This document shows positions 27,023 to 36,503 of a DNA stretch of 64,000 bases, piece by piece. This DNA comes from Mycolicibacter kumamotonensis (GTDB taxonomy: Bacteria > Actinomycetota > Actinomycetes > Mycobacteriales > Mycobacteriaceae): the NCBI RefSeq assembly GCF_002086285.1, contig NZ_MVHU01000014.1, positions 1 to 64,000 of the forward strand, written 5' to 3'. How positions within the stretch are numbered: position 1 is the first letter of the stretch; the number at the start of each line of letters is the position of its first letter. Below the pieces are notes generated by a model. The model worked only from the letters and a program-made list of their open reading frames with translations. It searched no databases and had not been told where the DNA came from. The translations under genes were made by a program, and so were the position numbers.

Positions 27023-27499
27023 TTACCGCACGCAGATCTTCCAGCCGTCAGCGCGCTGCAATCGCAGTGTGGGAGCAAGGTTTCCCAGCGCCTCGTTCTG
27101 CGAGTCGAGTGTCACTGTGGCGATGTCACCGTCGATCTCCACCGCGCTCACCGTGGCACGGGTCAGCCCGTTGTCGATGCGGGTCTTCTTCAAGAGGTCC
27201 ATGACCGGCCCGTCAGTGAATTGGTCGCGCATCGCCGGGCACATCTGCTCCTTGTAGGAGTCCCAATTCTGCGTGTTGTAGGCATCTTGGAACGCCTGCA
27301 CGGTCTGGCGGATCTGGTCTTCATCCGAGGGGGGAGGAGGCGGTTCAGGAGGCGGCGGTGGGGCGGCCGCGGCCGGCGCCGGGGCCGAAGAGTGCTCGGC
27401 AACAGGAGTTCCCGCGGTTAGCGACGAGCTGCAGGACACGATCAGCACGCTGGTGACCAGCAGCCAACTGATACCTGCATGCCAGCGCGTGGTCATCAT
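27023..27499 (-). CDS. Lipoprotein with NTF2-like/DUF4878-type domain
   Basis: 158 residues. A signal sequence ending in a lipobox (VLIVSC, Cys about 23) is followed by an Ala/Pro linker and a domain beginning DQIRQTVQAFQDAYNTQNWDSYKEQMCP. It continues with an alternation of strands (ATVSAVEIDGDIATVTLDS) to the end (GWKICVR). This is the layout of small NTF2-like lipoproteins in mycobacteria. It follows the PknH-like kinase by 49 bases on the same strand, so it may belong to that sensor system. Two Cys could form a disulfide. Confidence 0.75.
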   Translation of the reverse strand: MMTTRWHAGISWLLVTSVLIVSCSSSLTAGTPVAEHSSAPAPAAAAPPPPPEPPPPPSDEDQIRQTVQAFQDAYNTQNWDSYKEQMCPAMRDQFTDGPVMDLLKKTRIDNGLTRATVSAVEIDGDIATVTLDSQNEALGNLAPTLRLQRADGWKICVR

Positions 27500-27548
27500 C
27501 AGTGGACCTCCTGGTGGTGGTAGCAGTTCATGCTAAGACGGGCGGGGC

Positions 27549-29243
27549 TTATTGGTGGGGCACCCGGTCGCCGGTGGCGTTAACGAGGGCAGCTACGTCG
27601 TTGCCGCCGCGCGGAAGGCACTGCCGGATGTCGATGAGTACATTTCCGCGCACATTGATGCCGTGCTGGCAGACCGCGGTGCCGTCGCGCAGCCTGGCTG
27701 CCGACGTAACGGTCCCGGCGAACACCTCCGAGGGGCCGAACTCCCACGCCTGCGGGCCGCTACCGGCGACGGCGACCGTGATCAACTGGCCGGCACAGCG
27801 CTGCCATTGGCGCTGCTGTTCTTGCAGCGATTGCACCGCGGCCATGTGCGTCGGGTAGGACACGACGGCCTGGACCACTCCCTCGTCGGTGGCTCTGCGG
27901 TTCATCGCGCGAAGGACCTGCACGGCAACGCCGGTCTGTCCGCGACCGCCGTAGGCGCGTTCCTGCGCGGGAGCCCAGGTGCCGACGCAGTCCGGGGGAG
28001 TGGCGGCGGTGTCATCGAGCAAGGCGGTGAAGTCCTCTTCGAGAACCAGCTCGCGTGCGGTGCTGTTGCTTCGGAGTTGGTCGGCGGGTAACAGGATCGC
28101 TCGCAGCGCCGCCGGTTGCACATCGTTGGATGCGGGCCCTAGCGGGGAATCTGGTTCGGGGCCGGCTAGGGGAATCGTGGAGTGCGCCGATGCCTCCGAT
28201 GCGACCGCGGTGGCCGGCTCGGCGGGATGCTCGCGGTCCGCCATCGTGACAGCGGCTATCGAACCGGACACCAACAGGACCGCCGCGGCGCCGGCCAGCA
28301 TCCATGCACGCCGTCGCGGGCGAGATCGCCTCTCCTGCAGGGGTTCTGAGGCCGGCCGCAATGCGGCCTGCGGGGTAGCGTAGTGCGAACCGGCGGGCAA
28401 CTGATCGGACAGCGCCGCCTGCGCCGCCTGGGCCAGGGCACTCGCCGAGGGGAAACGGGCTGCCGGATCCTTGGCCATGGCCGTGGCGATGACGACGTCG
28501 AGTGCCGGCGGCAGGTGGGACAGGAAATCGCTGACCCTTGGCGGCGGATGATGCAGGTGGGCCATCATCACTGCCGCCATCCCGTTGCCCGACGAGAACG
28601 GTGTGCGGCCGGTCAGCAGGGAGAACAGGGTGCAGCCCAGCGAGTAGATGTCGGCGCGACCGTCGAGTTGAGCGCCGGACAGAGCTTCCGGTGCCGCGTA
28701 GGCGATGGTCGCCAACACCGATCCGGTGGCGGTCAACCCGACGTCGTCGAGGGCTCGGGCGATACCGAAATCACCCAGCAGGGCGCGTTCGTCTGCGCCC
28801 GGCGTGCCCGATAACAAGAAGTTGGCGGGCTTGACGTCGCGATGGATGACGCCGCGAGCGTGGGCGTAGTCGAGGGCTTTGGCGACGTCGGTGACGATGT
28901 GCACGGCGCGCTGCGCGGTCATAGTTCCGCTTCGTTGCGCGGCCTCGGCGTCGGTGCCGTCGACGAACTGCATGGCGATCCACAACTGGCCGTCCGCGGT
29001 CTGCCCGCGGTTGTAGACCGAGACGATGTGGGGGTGGTCGAGGCTCGCGGCTACCTCGGCCTCGCGGACGAAGCGGGCACGGAAGTCAGGGTTGCGCGAC
29101 AGCTCCGCGGAAAGAACCTTCAGTGCCTCGCGACGGGGAAGTGCCGGATTTGTCGCGAGATACACCGTCCCCATGCCGCCGGTACCGAGAACCCGCAGGA
29201 TGCGGTAGCCGGCGACTATCTGCCCGGCGGTGAACATCGACAC
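27549..29243 (-). CDS. Transmembrane Ser/Thr protein kinase, PknH-like
   Basis: 564 residues from GTG 29243 (an ATG at 29237 is an equally good start). The N-terminal kinase domain (about 10-270) carries a Gly-rich loop ([12 protein letters not shown]), a Lys in EALKVL, catalytic HRDVKPANF, and GDFGIA. A juxtamembrane Arg-rich linker leads to one membrane helix ([21 protein letters not shown], about 320). The extracellular part ([13 protein letters not shown] to the end) has four Cys ([27 protein letters not shown]) as in the PknH C-terminal sensor domain. It probably senses an envelope signal and phosphorylates cytosolic targets. Not necessarily the PknH orthologue. Confidence 0.9.
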   Translation of the reverse strand: MSMFTAGQIVAGYRILRVLGTGGMGTVYLATNPALPRREALKVLSAELSRNPDFRARFVREAEVAASLDHPHIVSVYNRGQTADGQLWIAMQFVDGTDAEAAQRSGTMTAQRAVHIVTDVAKALDYAHARGVIHRDVKPANFLLSGTPGADERALLGDFGIARALDDVGLTATGSVLATIAYAAPEALSGAQLDGRADIYSLGCTLFSLLTGRTPFSSGNGMAAVMMAHLHHPPPRVSDFLSHLPPALDVVIATAMAKDPAARFPSASALAQAAQAALSDQLPAGSHYATPQAALRPASEPLQERRSRPRRRAWMLAGAAAVLLVSGSIAAVTMADREHPAEPATAVASEASAHSTIPLAGPEPDSPLGPASNDVQPAALRAILLPADQLRSNSTARELVLEEDFTALLDDTAATPPDCVGTWAPAQERAYGGRGQTGVAVQVLRAMNRRATDEGVVQAVVSYPTHMAAVQSLQEQQRQWQRCAGQLITVAVAGSGPQAWEFGPSEVFAGTVTSAARLRDGTAVCQHGINVRGNVLIDIRQCLPRGGNDVAALVNATGDRVPHQ

Positions 29244-29369
29244 CCCCGCCGGCCATAGGCGTCCCCTGTATACCGCCGCATAGCGGAAGAGGCTACCGAG
29301 TCGATGTCGTCGCCACGGGAGAACCCGGCGGAGCAGAGCACGCCGGTGCGCTTGCGCGTCTCTGACCCG

Positions 29370-29723
29370 CTACCGCCCCAGCGGCTTATAGAACACCAGC
29401 CCGTTGCCCTTGTTGTCATAGACCACGGCCCGGCGCTCATGCGCATCGTCGTAGGGGCCCTTGACGATCCCGCCGCCGCTGGCCTCGATGGCCTTCGCGG
29501 CGCCGTCGACGTCATCGGTCTTGATGCCGACCACGACCTGGCCGTGGATGGGGTGGTCGACCGCGGTCGCCAGCGCCAGGGTTACCGATCCGCCGTCGAG
29601 CGCGGCGAAGTGCGCGCCGTCGCGAAACTTCAGCGGCATGCCCAGGGTTTCGCTGTAGAACTTGATCGATTCATCCAGGTCGTCGGTGGACAAGACGATC
29701 ATCCGAATGTCGTGGTCACTCAC
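29370..29723 (-). CDS. VOC-family (glyoxalase/bleomycin-resistance fold) protein
   Basis: 117 residues from the GTG at 29723, chosen because AGGAGG lies 5 bases before it; an upstream in-frame GTG has no such site. Two beta-alpha-beta-beta-beta units are visible (IRMIVLSTDDLDESIKFYSETLGMPL and GQVVVGIKTDDVDGAAKAIEASGG). The end is RRAVVYDNKGNGLVFYKP. These are the hallmarks of the vicinal-oxygen-chelate fold. The substrate is unknown. It diverges from the hydrolase at 29781 across 57 bases. Confidence 0.85.
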   Translation of the reverse strand: MSDHDIRMIVLSTDDLDESIKFYSETLGMPLKFRDGAHFAALDGGSVTLALATAVDHPIHGQVVVGIKTDDVDGAAKAIEASGGGIVKGPYDDAHERRAVVYDNKGNGLVFYKPLGR

Positions 29724-29780
29724 GGCTACCTCCTGTGGGTTCACTCTCGATCCAGGCTAAGCCCGAGATACCGTCAGCGG

Positions 29781-30698
29781 GTGGGTAAACGCCTTGCCGC
29801 TGTGGTCCTCGTGGCCGTCCTCATCGTATTGCTGGTCAACGCGGTGGTGACGGCCCGCATCTCACGGTCCGCCGAGCCGTTCGCCGGTGGGCGGGTGCTC
29901 GAGTTGGCCGGGCCCGATGTGAACATCCGCGAATACGGCTCCGGCGGAGACCGCGCCGTGGTGCTGCTGCACGGATACACCGCGTCGATCCAATGGTGGG
30001 AAATGGTGGCGCCGGCGCTGGCGCATGGCACCCGGGTGATCGCGATCGACCTGGTCGGCCACGGCGGCTCGGAAGCACCGCGGGATCGGGCGGCCTACAG
30101 CGCCGAGGGGCAGGCCTCAACGGTGCGCCACGCGCTGGATGCGCTGGGTGTGCGCCACGCTGCGATCATCGGGCACTCGATGGGAGGGCTGGTGGCCACC
30201 GCTCTGGCCGAGAGCGCACCGCAGCTGGTGGAGCGCGTGGTGGTCTCCGATACCCCTGCCGCGCCGGGGATGGTCGCCTTGCCCGCGTTGGGTAACGCGG
30301 TGTGCTGGCCGGTGCTGGGCGCCGCGGTGGACAGCTTGCGGGGTATCGACGCCGTCGACAAGCCCTCGCTGCAAACCGGATTCGCCGCGGATTTCCCCGT
30401 TCCCGAGCTGGCGTACCGGTCGTTGAAACGGATGACGCACAACGCCTTGTGCGACGCCAAGACCGCGTCCGCCATCAACGAGCAACGCGCGGTCGCCGAC
30501 CGGCTGGCAGGCCTGGGCAAGCCGGTGCTGGTGCTCTGGGGCGAACATGACGTGCTGACCCCGACCCAGGCCAACGTTGACCGCTACGGGGCCGCCGGAC
30601 TGCCGCCCGTCCTCATCGCCGGATCAGGACACAGCCCGATCGTGGAGAAACCGGCCGAGTTCCTCAGTGCAATAAGTGAATTCATCCGCAAGAGCTAA
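29781..30698 (+). CDS. Membrane-anchored alpha/beta hydrolase
   Basis: 305 residues from a GTG at 29781. An N-terminal membrane segment (LAAVVLVAVLIVLLVNAVVTA) anchors an alpha/beta-hydrolase domain: oxyanion HGYTASIQWW, nucleophile GHSMGG (Ser about 136), Asp in WGEHDVLTP, and His in GSGHSPIVEKP. It probably faces the outside and acts on an ester or lipid; the substrate is unknown. Its stop overlaps the end of the convergent dipeptidase by 4 bases. Confidence 0.88.
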   Translation: MGKRLAAVVLVAVLIVLLVNAVVTARISRSAEPFAGGRVLELAGPDVNIREYGSGGDRAVVLLHGYTASIQWWEMVAPALAHGTRVIAIDLVGHGGSEAPRDRAAYSAEGQASTVRHALDALGVRHAAIIGHSMGGLVATALAESAPQLVERVVVSDTPAAPGMVALPALGNAVCWPVLGAAVDSLRGIDAVDKPSLQTGFAADFPVPELAYRSLKRMTHNALCDAKTASAINEQRAVADRLAGLGKPVLVLWGEHDVLTPTQANVDRYGAAGLPPVLIAGSGHSPIVEKPAEFLSAISEFIRKS

Positions 30699-31651
30699 TC
30701 GTGCCAGGTCAGGCGAGCCACCCGGTGGAAATTCCCGCCGAGTACCGCGCTGATATCGGCATCGGTCCAGCCGCGCGCCGACAGGTGCTCGCCTAACCGC
30801 AACCAGGTCTCCGGCGGCATCCACTGGATCGGCCCCCAGCGGGTGTAGCTGTCGTCGAACAACTGCGGGTTGGCGGCCAGCTCGTCGGTGAGCTCGGTGG
30901 GATCGAAGGAGTAATCGGTGCTGACCCCGACGTGCTCGATGCCCACCAGCTCGACCGCGTACTCCAGGTGCCGTGTCATCGCCTCCAGCGTGGGAGTGTT
31001 GGGCCCCAGGAAGATTCCCACCCCGGTGATGCCGACGACGCCGCCGGTTCCCGCGCATGCCCGAGCCTGATCGTCGGTGATGTTGCGGGGGTGCTCCCAG
31101 ATCGCGGCCATGCAGGAGTGGCTGTAGATGACCGGCGTGGTCGACACCTCACACAGGCCCAGCCCGGTGCGAGCGCTGCAGTGCGAGCCGTCGGGAACCA
31201 TGCCCACGGCGTTCATCTCGGCCACAATCGCGCGCCCCCACGCGGTCAGCCCGCCGTCGCGGGCGTCCAGGCAGCCGTGACCGGCCCGGTTGGCGTGGTT
31301 GTAGGTGGGCAACAGGGTGCGCACCCCGTGCTCGACCAGCACGGCCAGGTTGTCGAGATCGTCATCGAGGGGGTTGGAGTCCTCCAGGTCGAACACCACC
31401 GCGATGCCGCCGGCGCCGGTGATCGCCTCGACATCGGCCAGGCCGGCCGCCAACGTCAGGTCCGGATGGGCGTCGATCGCGCTCCGAAAGTACCGCAACA
31501 GCCCCATGGTGTCGGCGAACCGCTGCGGTGAGTAGCCCGCATTCACCGACAGGACGGCTCCGCCCCGGTGCTGGTAGCGGGCCAGCGGCGCCACCTCGGT
31601 GCCGTCGCGTAGTGGCAGGCAGGTGTGCTGGTCCCACAACAGGGTGCTCAT
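30695..31651 (-). CDS. Peptidase M19 (membrane dipeptidase family)
   Basis: 318 residues. The family signatures of renal dipeptidase-like enzymes are present: WDQHTCLPL at the start (metal site region), FDLEDSNPL, SHCSARTGL, VIYSHSCMAAIWEHPRNI, and GVSTDYSFDP. The last part (GGNFHRV) closes the barrel. These zinc enzymes hydrolyse dipeptides, sometimes D-containing ones. Standing alone here, its substrate cannot be inferred. The usual WDGHND start is altered to WDQHTC, so metal binding may differ. Confidence 0.85.
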   Translation of the reverse strand: MSTLLWDQHTCLPLRDGTEVAPLARYQHRGGAVLSVNAGYSPQRFADTMGLLRYFRSAIDAHPDLTLAAGLADVEAITGAGGIAVVFDLEDSNPLDDDLDNLAVLVEHGVRTLLPTYNHANRAGHGCLDARDGGLTAWGRAIVAEMNAVGMVPDGSHCSARTGLGLCEVSTTPVIYSHSCMAAIWEHPRNITDDQARACAGTGGVVGITGVGIFLGPNTPTLEAMTRHLEYAVELVGIEHVGVSTDYSFDPTELTDELAANPQLFDDSYTRWGPIQWMPPETWLRLGEHLSARGWTDADISAVLGGNFHRVARLTWHD

Positions 31652-31705
31652 AGTCGCTGATCTTGCTCGCTACGACGCCCGGACGCGACGCATTAATCTG
31701 GCGGG

Positions 31706-32311
31706 ATGGCTATCGATGTGCGGACCGCGCGCAAACCCGACATCACGCCGCTGGCCGCGACGCTGGGCCGCGCGTTCTACGACGATCCGGTGTCGATGTG
31801 GATGCTGCCCGACGACGCCGCGCGCACCGCGCAGATGACCACCTACTTCGCCACGTCCACCCGGTATCACCACCTGGCCGGTGGGGGCGTGGAGATAGCC
31901 AGCGACGGCTCCGACGTCGGAGCGGCCGCGTTGTGGGACCCGCCGGGCCGCTGGAGGCAGTCGATATGGACGCAGCTGCTGATGGCGCCGGCCCTGATCC
32001 GCTCGTTCGGTCTGCGTGTTTCGCAAGGGCGGGCGGTCGCGGATCTGTTGGAAGCCAACCACCCCGAGGAGCCGCACTGGTATCTGGCGGTGATCGGCAG
32101 TGATCCCTCGGTGCGCGGGCGCGGCTTCGGGCGGGCCGTCATGCAGCCGCGGCTGGATCGCTGCGACGCCGAGTACTGCCCGGCGTATCTGGAGTCCAGC
32201 AAGCCCGAAAACGTGCCGTATTACGAGCGTTTCGGCTTCCGGGTGACCGGGGAGATCACGTTGCCGAATGGTGGGCCGACGCTGTGGAAGATGTGGCGGG
32301 ATCCCCGATAG
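31706..32311 (+). CDS. GNAT-family N-acetyltransferase
   Basis: 201 residues. The GNAT core is seen as HWYLAVIGSDPSVRGRGFGRAVMQP (motif A, acetyl-CoA binding R/Q-x-x-G-x-G/A) followed by PAYLESSKPENVPYYERFGFRV, a typical end. The N-terminus IDVRTARKPDITPLAATLGRAF is also characteristic. Acceptor substrate unknown. It diverges from the dipeptidase over 54 bases and converges on the nitronate monooxygenase gene with 9 bases between stops. Confidence 0.88.
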   Translation: MAIDVRTARKPDITPLAATLGRAFYDDPVSMWMLPDDAARTAQMTTYFATSTRYHHLAGGGVEIASDGSDVGAAALWDPPGRWRQSIWTQLLMAPALIRSFGLRVSQGRAVADLLEANHPEEPHWYLAVIGSDPSVRGRGFGRAVMQPRLDRCDAEYCPAYLESSKPENVPYYERFGFRVTGEITLPNGGPTLWKMWRDPR

Positions 32312-32320
32312 CGGCGATGG

Positions 32321-33439
32321 CTAGTCGCTGACGGAGTTACCGAGCCGTTCGGCGGCCGCGAGGTAGTCCTGCGCGAACTCGAACACCACCTCGCGCGCCG
32401 GCCGCACCTTGTTCATCAGGCCCACGCCTTGGCCGACGAAATAGGTGGACAGTGCTTGCGCTCCCGGGTGCCCGGACGCGGCCAGCATATCGACGCGGCG
32501 CAGGGCGGGCTCGGCCAGCATGGACTGCAGCGGCAGCGGCAAAGTCGGGTGCCCCTTTTCGTTGGGGCGCCACGCGTCGGTCCAGTCGGACACCAGCTGT
32601 CGGGCGGGCTTGCCGGTGCGTCCCGTGGAGCGGATGGTGTCCCGTGAGGACGCCGCCAGCATCTTCTGCTTGGTGTGCGGGGCGGTTTCGGCTTCGTCGG
32701 TGGTCAGCCACACCGAACCGGTCCATGCTCCGGCCGCACCCAGGGCCACGCAGGCTGCCATCTGCCGACCCGTCACGATCCCGCCCGCGGCCAGCACCGG
32801 CACCGCGTCGTCGATGGCCTCGATGACTTCGGGAACCAGGACCAGCGTGGAGACTTCGCCGCAGTGGCCGCCGGCCTCGGTGCCCTGGGCGACGATGAGG
32901 TCGACGCCGTGGGCCACCTGCTTGAGGGCGTGTTCCTTGGCGCCGACCAAGGCCGCGACGGGGATCCCGTTGTCTTTCCCCGACTTGATCATGTAGTCCG
33001 GTGGCACACCGAGCGCATTGGCCATCAGGCGGATCGGATGGGTGACGGCAACCTCGAGGAGCTGTTCCCCGGTGCTGCCGGCGAGCATGGCCGGTCCCAG
33101 CCGGGGGGTGGCATCGAGCTCGATGTCGTGCTGCGCCAACAGTTCTGCGATAAAGGTCTTGTAGTCATCCGGGATCCGGTCGGAGAGTTGGCTGCCGGAC
33201 AGATTCTCGCCCTTGCCCTCGAATTTGGCCGGCACGATGATGTCGATGCCGTATGGCTTGCCCTTGACCTGCTCGTCGATCCAGCTCAACTCCCGGTCCA
33301 GTTGCTCAGGGGTGTAAGCGGTACCGCCGAGCACGCCGAAGCCGCCCGCGTTGGTCACCGCGGCAACCACATCGCGGCAGTGGCTGAAGGCGAAGAGCGG
33401 GAATTCGATGCCGTACTGCTCGCAGATAGGGGTCTTCAC
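32321..33439 (-). CDS. Nitronate monooxygenase / 2-nitropropane dioxygenase-like FMN enzyme
   Basis: 372 residues. A TIM-barrel FMN protein: FPLFAFSHCRDVVAAVTNAGGFGVLGG at the start, the QGTEAGGHCGEVSTL motif (catalytic His region), AAGGIVTGRQMAACVALGAAGAWTGSVWL for phosphate binding. Family members oxidise nitronates or act as enoyl reductases; the actual substrate is not shown. It lies 45 bases downstream of the two phosphatase-superfamily genes on the same strand and could be cotranscribed. Confidence 0.88.
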   Translation of the reverse strand: MKTPICEQYGIEFPLFAFSHCRDVVAAVTNAGGFGVLGGTAYTPEQLDRELSWIDEQVKGKPYGIDIIVPAKFEGKGENLSGSQLSDRIPDDYKTFIAELLAQHDIELDATPRLGPAMLAGSTGEQLLEVAVTHPIRLMANALGVPPDYMIKSGKDNGIPVAALVGAKEHALKQVAHGVDLIVAQGTEAGGHCGEVSTLVLVPEVIEAIDDAVPVLAAGGIVTGRQMAACVALGAAGAWTGSVWLTTDEAETAPHTKQKMLAASSRDTIRSTGRTGKPARQLVSDWTDAWRPNEKGHPTLPLPLQSMLAEPALRRVDMLAASGHPGAQALSTYFVGQGVGLMNKVRPAREVVFEFAQDYLAAAERLGNSVSD

Positions 33440-33484
33440 GTCTTCGCCGCTCCTTCTCCTGGACTCCGGTACTGCGGAGAAGTA

Positions 33485-34942
33485 TCAGCCCACAAGTGTG
33501 TCGACGTCGAGTTGGGGCAGGTCGGAGTCGGCCAAGTCGGGAGCGACAACGGCGTGGTCGGCCAGCAAGGCCTCCAGCGAACCGGTGAACTCGGCGCCAC
33601 CCGGTAGCGGCAGCGGTGCGTCGTTCGGCGCGATGACACCTGCCCCGGTCAGGTATCCGACCGCTCGGCCCAACTCCGCGACCACGTCGACGGCGACCCC
33701 GCCGACGGTCCGCAGCGCCCACTGGGCGCCCTCGGCCAGCCCGCTGATCAGGAAGATGTCCTGGTTGATGATCGACTGCAGATAGTTGTCGATCGGGTTG
33801 AGGACATAACTCTGGAGCATGTATCCGGCGCCGCCGGCCAGCGCGCGAAGGCCCAGCATGATCTCGGTGCCGATGTTGGGGTAGCCGAAGCTGTCGATCG
33901 CCTCGGTGAGGGATTGCTTGAGATCGACCGGGAAGACGACGCTGTTGAGCAGTTCCGGGTCGGTCTGCATCGGGACGCCGTCGAAGTCCGACCGCATCGG
34001 GATCCCGAAGACCTGCAGGATCGTCGGGGTGATGTCGACGGTGCGGTAGGCCAGGTTCTGGGCGCCGGCCTGCGCCTCATTGCCGGCCAGGGAGAACATG
34101 ATGAAACTCGACGTCTCGTTGGGCGACTGGAAGCCGTGGCCGAGGCTGAAACCGGGCAGGTCCGGGTTCTGCTGGTGGCCGTGGTCGGTGACGGCGATGA
34201 TCGTCCAGCGGTCCCCGGTGGCCGCCTCGGCTTGGGCGACCGCCTCCAGGATCTGCTTGAAGTTGGCCCCGACATTGATGACGGCCTGGGCGTACTCCTG
34301 CGACCCGCCGCCGAACGAGTGTCCGGCGTGATCGACCTGCGACTGGTAGGCGAACATAAAGGTCGAGAGGTCCGGATTGTTCGCGGTCGCCAGAATTCTG
34401 GCGACGGTCTCGTCGGTGACCAGCGCGTCCATCTCCGCCGACGTGGAGCCACCGGAGATGCCGACGATGTGGTCGGCCGGATAGCCGCCCGTGGAGGCCA
34501 TCTCGGTGAACAAGCCCCGGCCCGAGATGACCGTGGTGTCGATCTCGGGCTTGTGGTACTCGATCAGGTTGAACACCGACGGCCAGGTCGTGTACGGCTC
34601 GGGACGGTAGATGTTGCTGACCACTCCGTGCTTGTCGTCCCACACCCCGGTCAGGATCGTCGACCACGACGGGGTGGACATCGTCTGGTGGCCGATGATG
34701 CTGGTGGCAGCGGTGATACCCCGGTCCATGAGCATCGTGAATCCGCTGTCATCGCCGGAGGCGTACTCGAGGATCTTGTCCAGGTTGGTGCCGTCGGTGC
34801 CGAGCAGCAGCACGTGTTCGGCGGCAAGCATCCACTCGGCGCTCAGCGTGGACAGCCCCGCCTGCGGCCCGACCGCCGCCCCCGTTCCGGCGACCAGGCC
34901 GGCAACGGTTGCGCCACAGAGAAACTGCTTGGTGGTCGTCAT
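33485..34942 (-). CDS. Exported alkaline-phosphatase-superfamily phosphodiesterase/nucleotide pyrophosphatase, copy 2
   Basis: 485 residues. A signal peptide (LCGATVAGLVAGTGAAVG) precedes a type I phosphodiesterase/nucleotide-pyrophosphatase domain: metal Asp in LLLGTDGTNL, nucleophile region TPSWSTILTGVWDDKHGV, AYQSQVDHAGHSFGGGS, AVTDHGHQ, and a final metal His in LGHGFQSPNE. A ~120-residue helical C-terminus carries no catalytic motif. It is a paralogue of the adjacent gene, separated by 6 bases, with the same domain order. Likely secreted or cell-surface; substrate unknown. Confidence 0.87.
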   Translation of the reverse strand: MTTTKQFLCGATVAGLVAGTGAAVGPQAGLSTLSAEWMLAAEHVLLLGTDGTNLDKILEYASGDDSGFTMLMDRGITAATSIIGHQTMSTPSWSTILTGVWDDKHGVVSNIYRPEPYTTWPSVFNLIEYHKPEIDTTVISGRGLFTEMASTGGYPADHIVGISGGSTSAEMDALVTDETVARILATANNPDLSTFMFAYQSQVDHAGHSFGGGSQEYAQAVINVGANFKQILEAVAQAEAATGDRWTIIAVTDHGHQQNPDLPGFSLGHGFQSPNETSSFIMFSLAGNEAQAGAQNLAYRTVDITPTILQVFGIPMRSDFDGVPMQTDPELLNSVVFPVDLKQSLTEAIDSFGYPNIGTEIMLGLRALAGGAGYMLQSYVLNPIDNYLQSIINQDIFLISGLAEGAQWALRTVGGVAVDVVAELGRAVGYLTGAGVIAPNDAPLPLPGGAEFTGSLEALLADHAVVAPDLADSDLPQLDVDTLVG

Positions 34943-34948
34943 GGCGTG

Positions 34949-36349
34949 TCAGCCCAACGGGGCATCGATGTCGAGCAGGGGCAGAGCGGTGTCGGGGAAG
35001 TCGGGCAGGGTGAAGTCGGCGCCTCCGGGCAGTGGCAGCGGCGCGTCGGTGGGCTCGATGACACCCGCTCCGAGCAGGTGCGAGATCGCCACGGCCATGG
35101 CATTGGTGGAGTCCACGACCACTCGCCCGGTGAATTGGACGACCTGCTGGGTGATTTCGGCCAGCCCGCTGAGCAGGAAGATGTCCTGGTCGATGACGCT
35201 CTGCAAAAATTTGGTGATCTCGGTCAGGCCGAGGTTGATCCCGTAGGGGATGCTGGCGATCACCGTGCGGATGGCCAGTTCGATGTCGTTGCCGATGTTG
35301 GGGTAGCCGAACATCGCGATCGCGTCGGTCAGTGCCTGCTTGAGGTCGACAGGTGCGACGATGCTGTTCACGATGGCCGGGTCGGTCATCGAGACACCGT
35401 CGAAGTCCGAGCGCATCGGAACTCCGAACAGCGCCAGAATCGTCGGCGTGATATCGGCGATGGAGTAGTTCAGGTTCTGGCTGCCGTCGGTGGTGTCAGC
35501 GCCGGCTTGATCGAAGATGACGAACTGCGTCGTCTCATTCGGCGACTGGAAGCCGTGGCCGAAGCCCAGCGACTGGGTGTGGCCGTGGTCGGTGGTGAGG
35601 ATGATCGACCAGTCGTCCCCGGTGATCGCCTTGACTTCTTCGATCGCGGCCAGAATCTCCTTGATGTTGGCGCCGAGATTGATGACTGCCTGCATGTACT
35701 CATCAGACCCGCCACCGAACGAGTGGCCGGCGGTATCGGCTTGGGACTGGTAGGAGAACAGGAAACTCGAGATATCGTCCGGGTTGTTCTGGGTCGCCAT
35801 GATTTGGGCGATGGTGAGCGCGGTGACCATCGCGTCGGAATCGGCCGGGCTGCCCTCCGTCGGGACGAAGACGTTGTTGTCGGCCGAATACCCGCCCGCA
35901 GAGGCCAATTCGTTGAGGTAGTGCCAGTTGCTGATGATCGTGGTGTCGATCTCGGGCTTGTTGTATTCGATCAGGTTGAACACCGTCGGCCATTTGTCGT
36001 ACGGCTCGGGCCGGAACAGGTTGTTGATCACTCCGTGCTTGTCGTCCCACACCCCGGTGAGGATCGTCGACCACGACGGCCCGGAGATCGTGGTGTGGTT
36101 GACCTCGGTCGCGGCCCCGGTGATGCCCTGGTCCATCGCCGTCTTGAAGCCACTGGCGTCGTTGTAGGCGTATTCGAGGATCTTGGAGAGGTTCACGCCG
36201 TCGACGCCGATCAGCAGCACGTGCTCGGCGGCAAGCATCCATTCGGCAGTGCGGGCGGACAGTCCCGCCTGCGTCCCGACCGCCGCCCCGGTTCCGGCAA
36301 CCAGGCCTGCCACAGCCGCACCGCACAGGACCTGCTTGATTGTTGTCAC
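34949..36349 (-). CDS. Exported alkaline-phosphatase-superfamily phosphodiesterase/nucleotide pyrophosphatase, copy 1
   Basis: 466 residues. Signal peptide LCGAAVAGLVAGTGAAVG, then LLIGVDGVNL (metal Asp), GPSWSTILTGVWDDKHGV (nucleophile region), SYQSQADTAGHSFGGGS, TTDHGHTQS, and LGFGHGFQSPNE. All expected metal ligands appear present in both copies. The C-terminal helical part ends in a Pro/Leu/Asp-rich tail (DAPLPLPGGADFT), which is repeated in the neighbour. It is the first gene of the pair. The two sequences have diverged mainly in the specificity region around residues 140-180 (copy 1 NWHYLNELASAGGYSAD; copy 2 GRGLFTEMASTGGYPAD). Confidence 0.87.
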   Translation of the reverse strand: MTTIKQVLCGAAVAGLVAGTGAAVGTQAGLSARTAEWMLAAEHVLLIGVDGVNLSKILEYAYNDASGFKTAMDQGITGAATEVNHTTISGPSWSTILTGVWDDKHGVINNLFRPEPYDKWPTVFNLIEYNKPEIDTTIISNWHYLNELASAGGYSADNNVFVPTEGSPADSDAMVTALTIAQIMATQNNPDDISSFLFSYQSQADTAGHSFGGGSDEYMQAVINLGANIKEILAAIEEVKAITGDDWSIILTTDHGHTQSLGFGHGFQSPNETTQFVIFDQAGADTTDGSQNLNYSIADITPTILALFGVPMRSDFDGVSMTDPAIVNSIVAPVDLKQALTDAIAMFGYPNIGNDIELAIRTVIASIPYGINLGLTEITKFLQSVIDQDIFLLSGLAEITQQVVQFTGRVVVDSTNAMAVAISHLLGAGVIEPTDAPLPLPGGADFTLPDFPDTALPLLDIDAPLG

Positions 36350-36503
36350 GATCGATTCCCCGTCGCCGAAGTTGTGGGACCAGTTGGCTGGGACAGTAGC
36401 AATTACCCAGGAAAAACTCAGCTTTCTCTCGTATCCCGATCATTTGGCCTGGAAGACACTGAGATTTACGTTGGCGGCTGCGGTCGCGGGCGGCCCATTC
36501 GGC

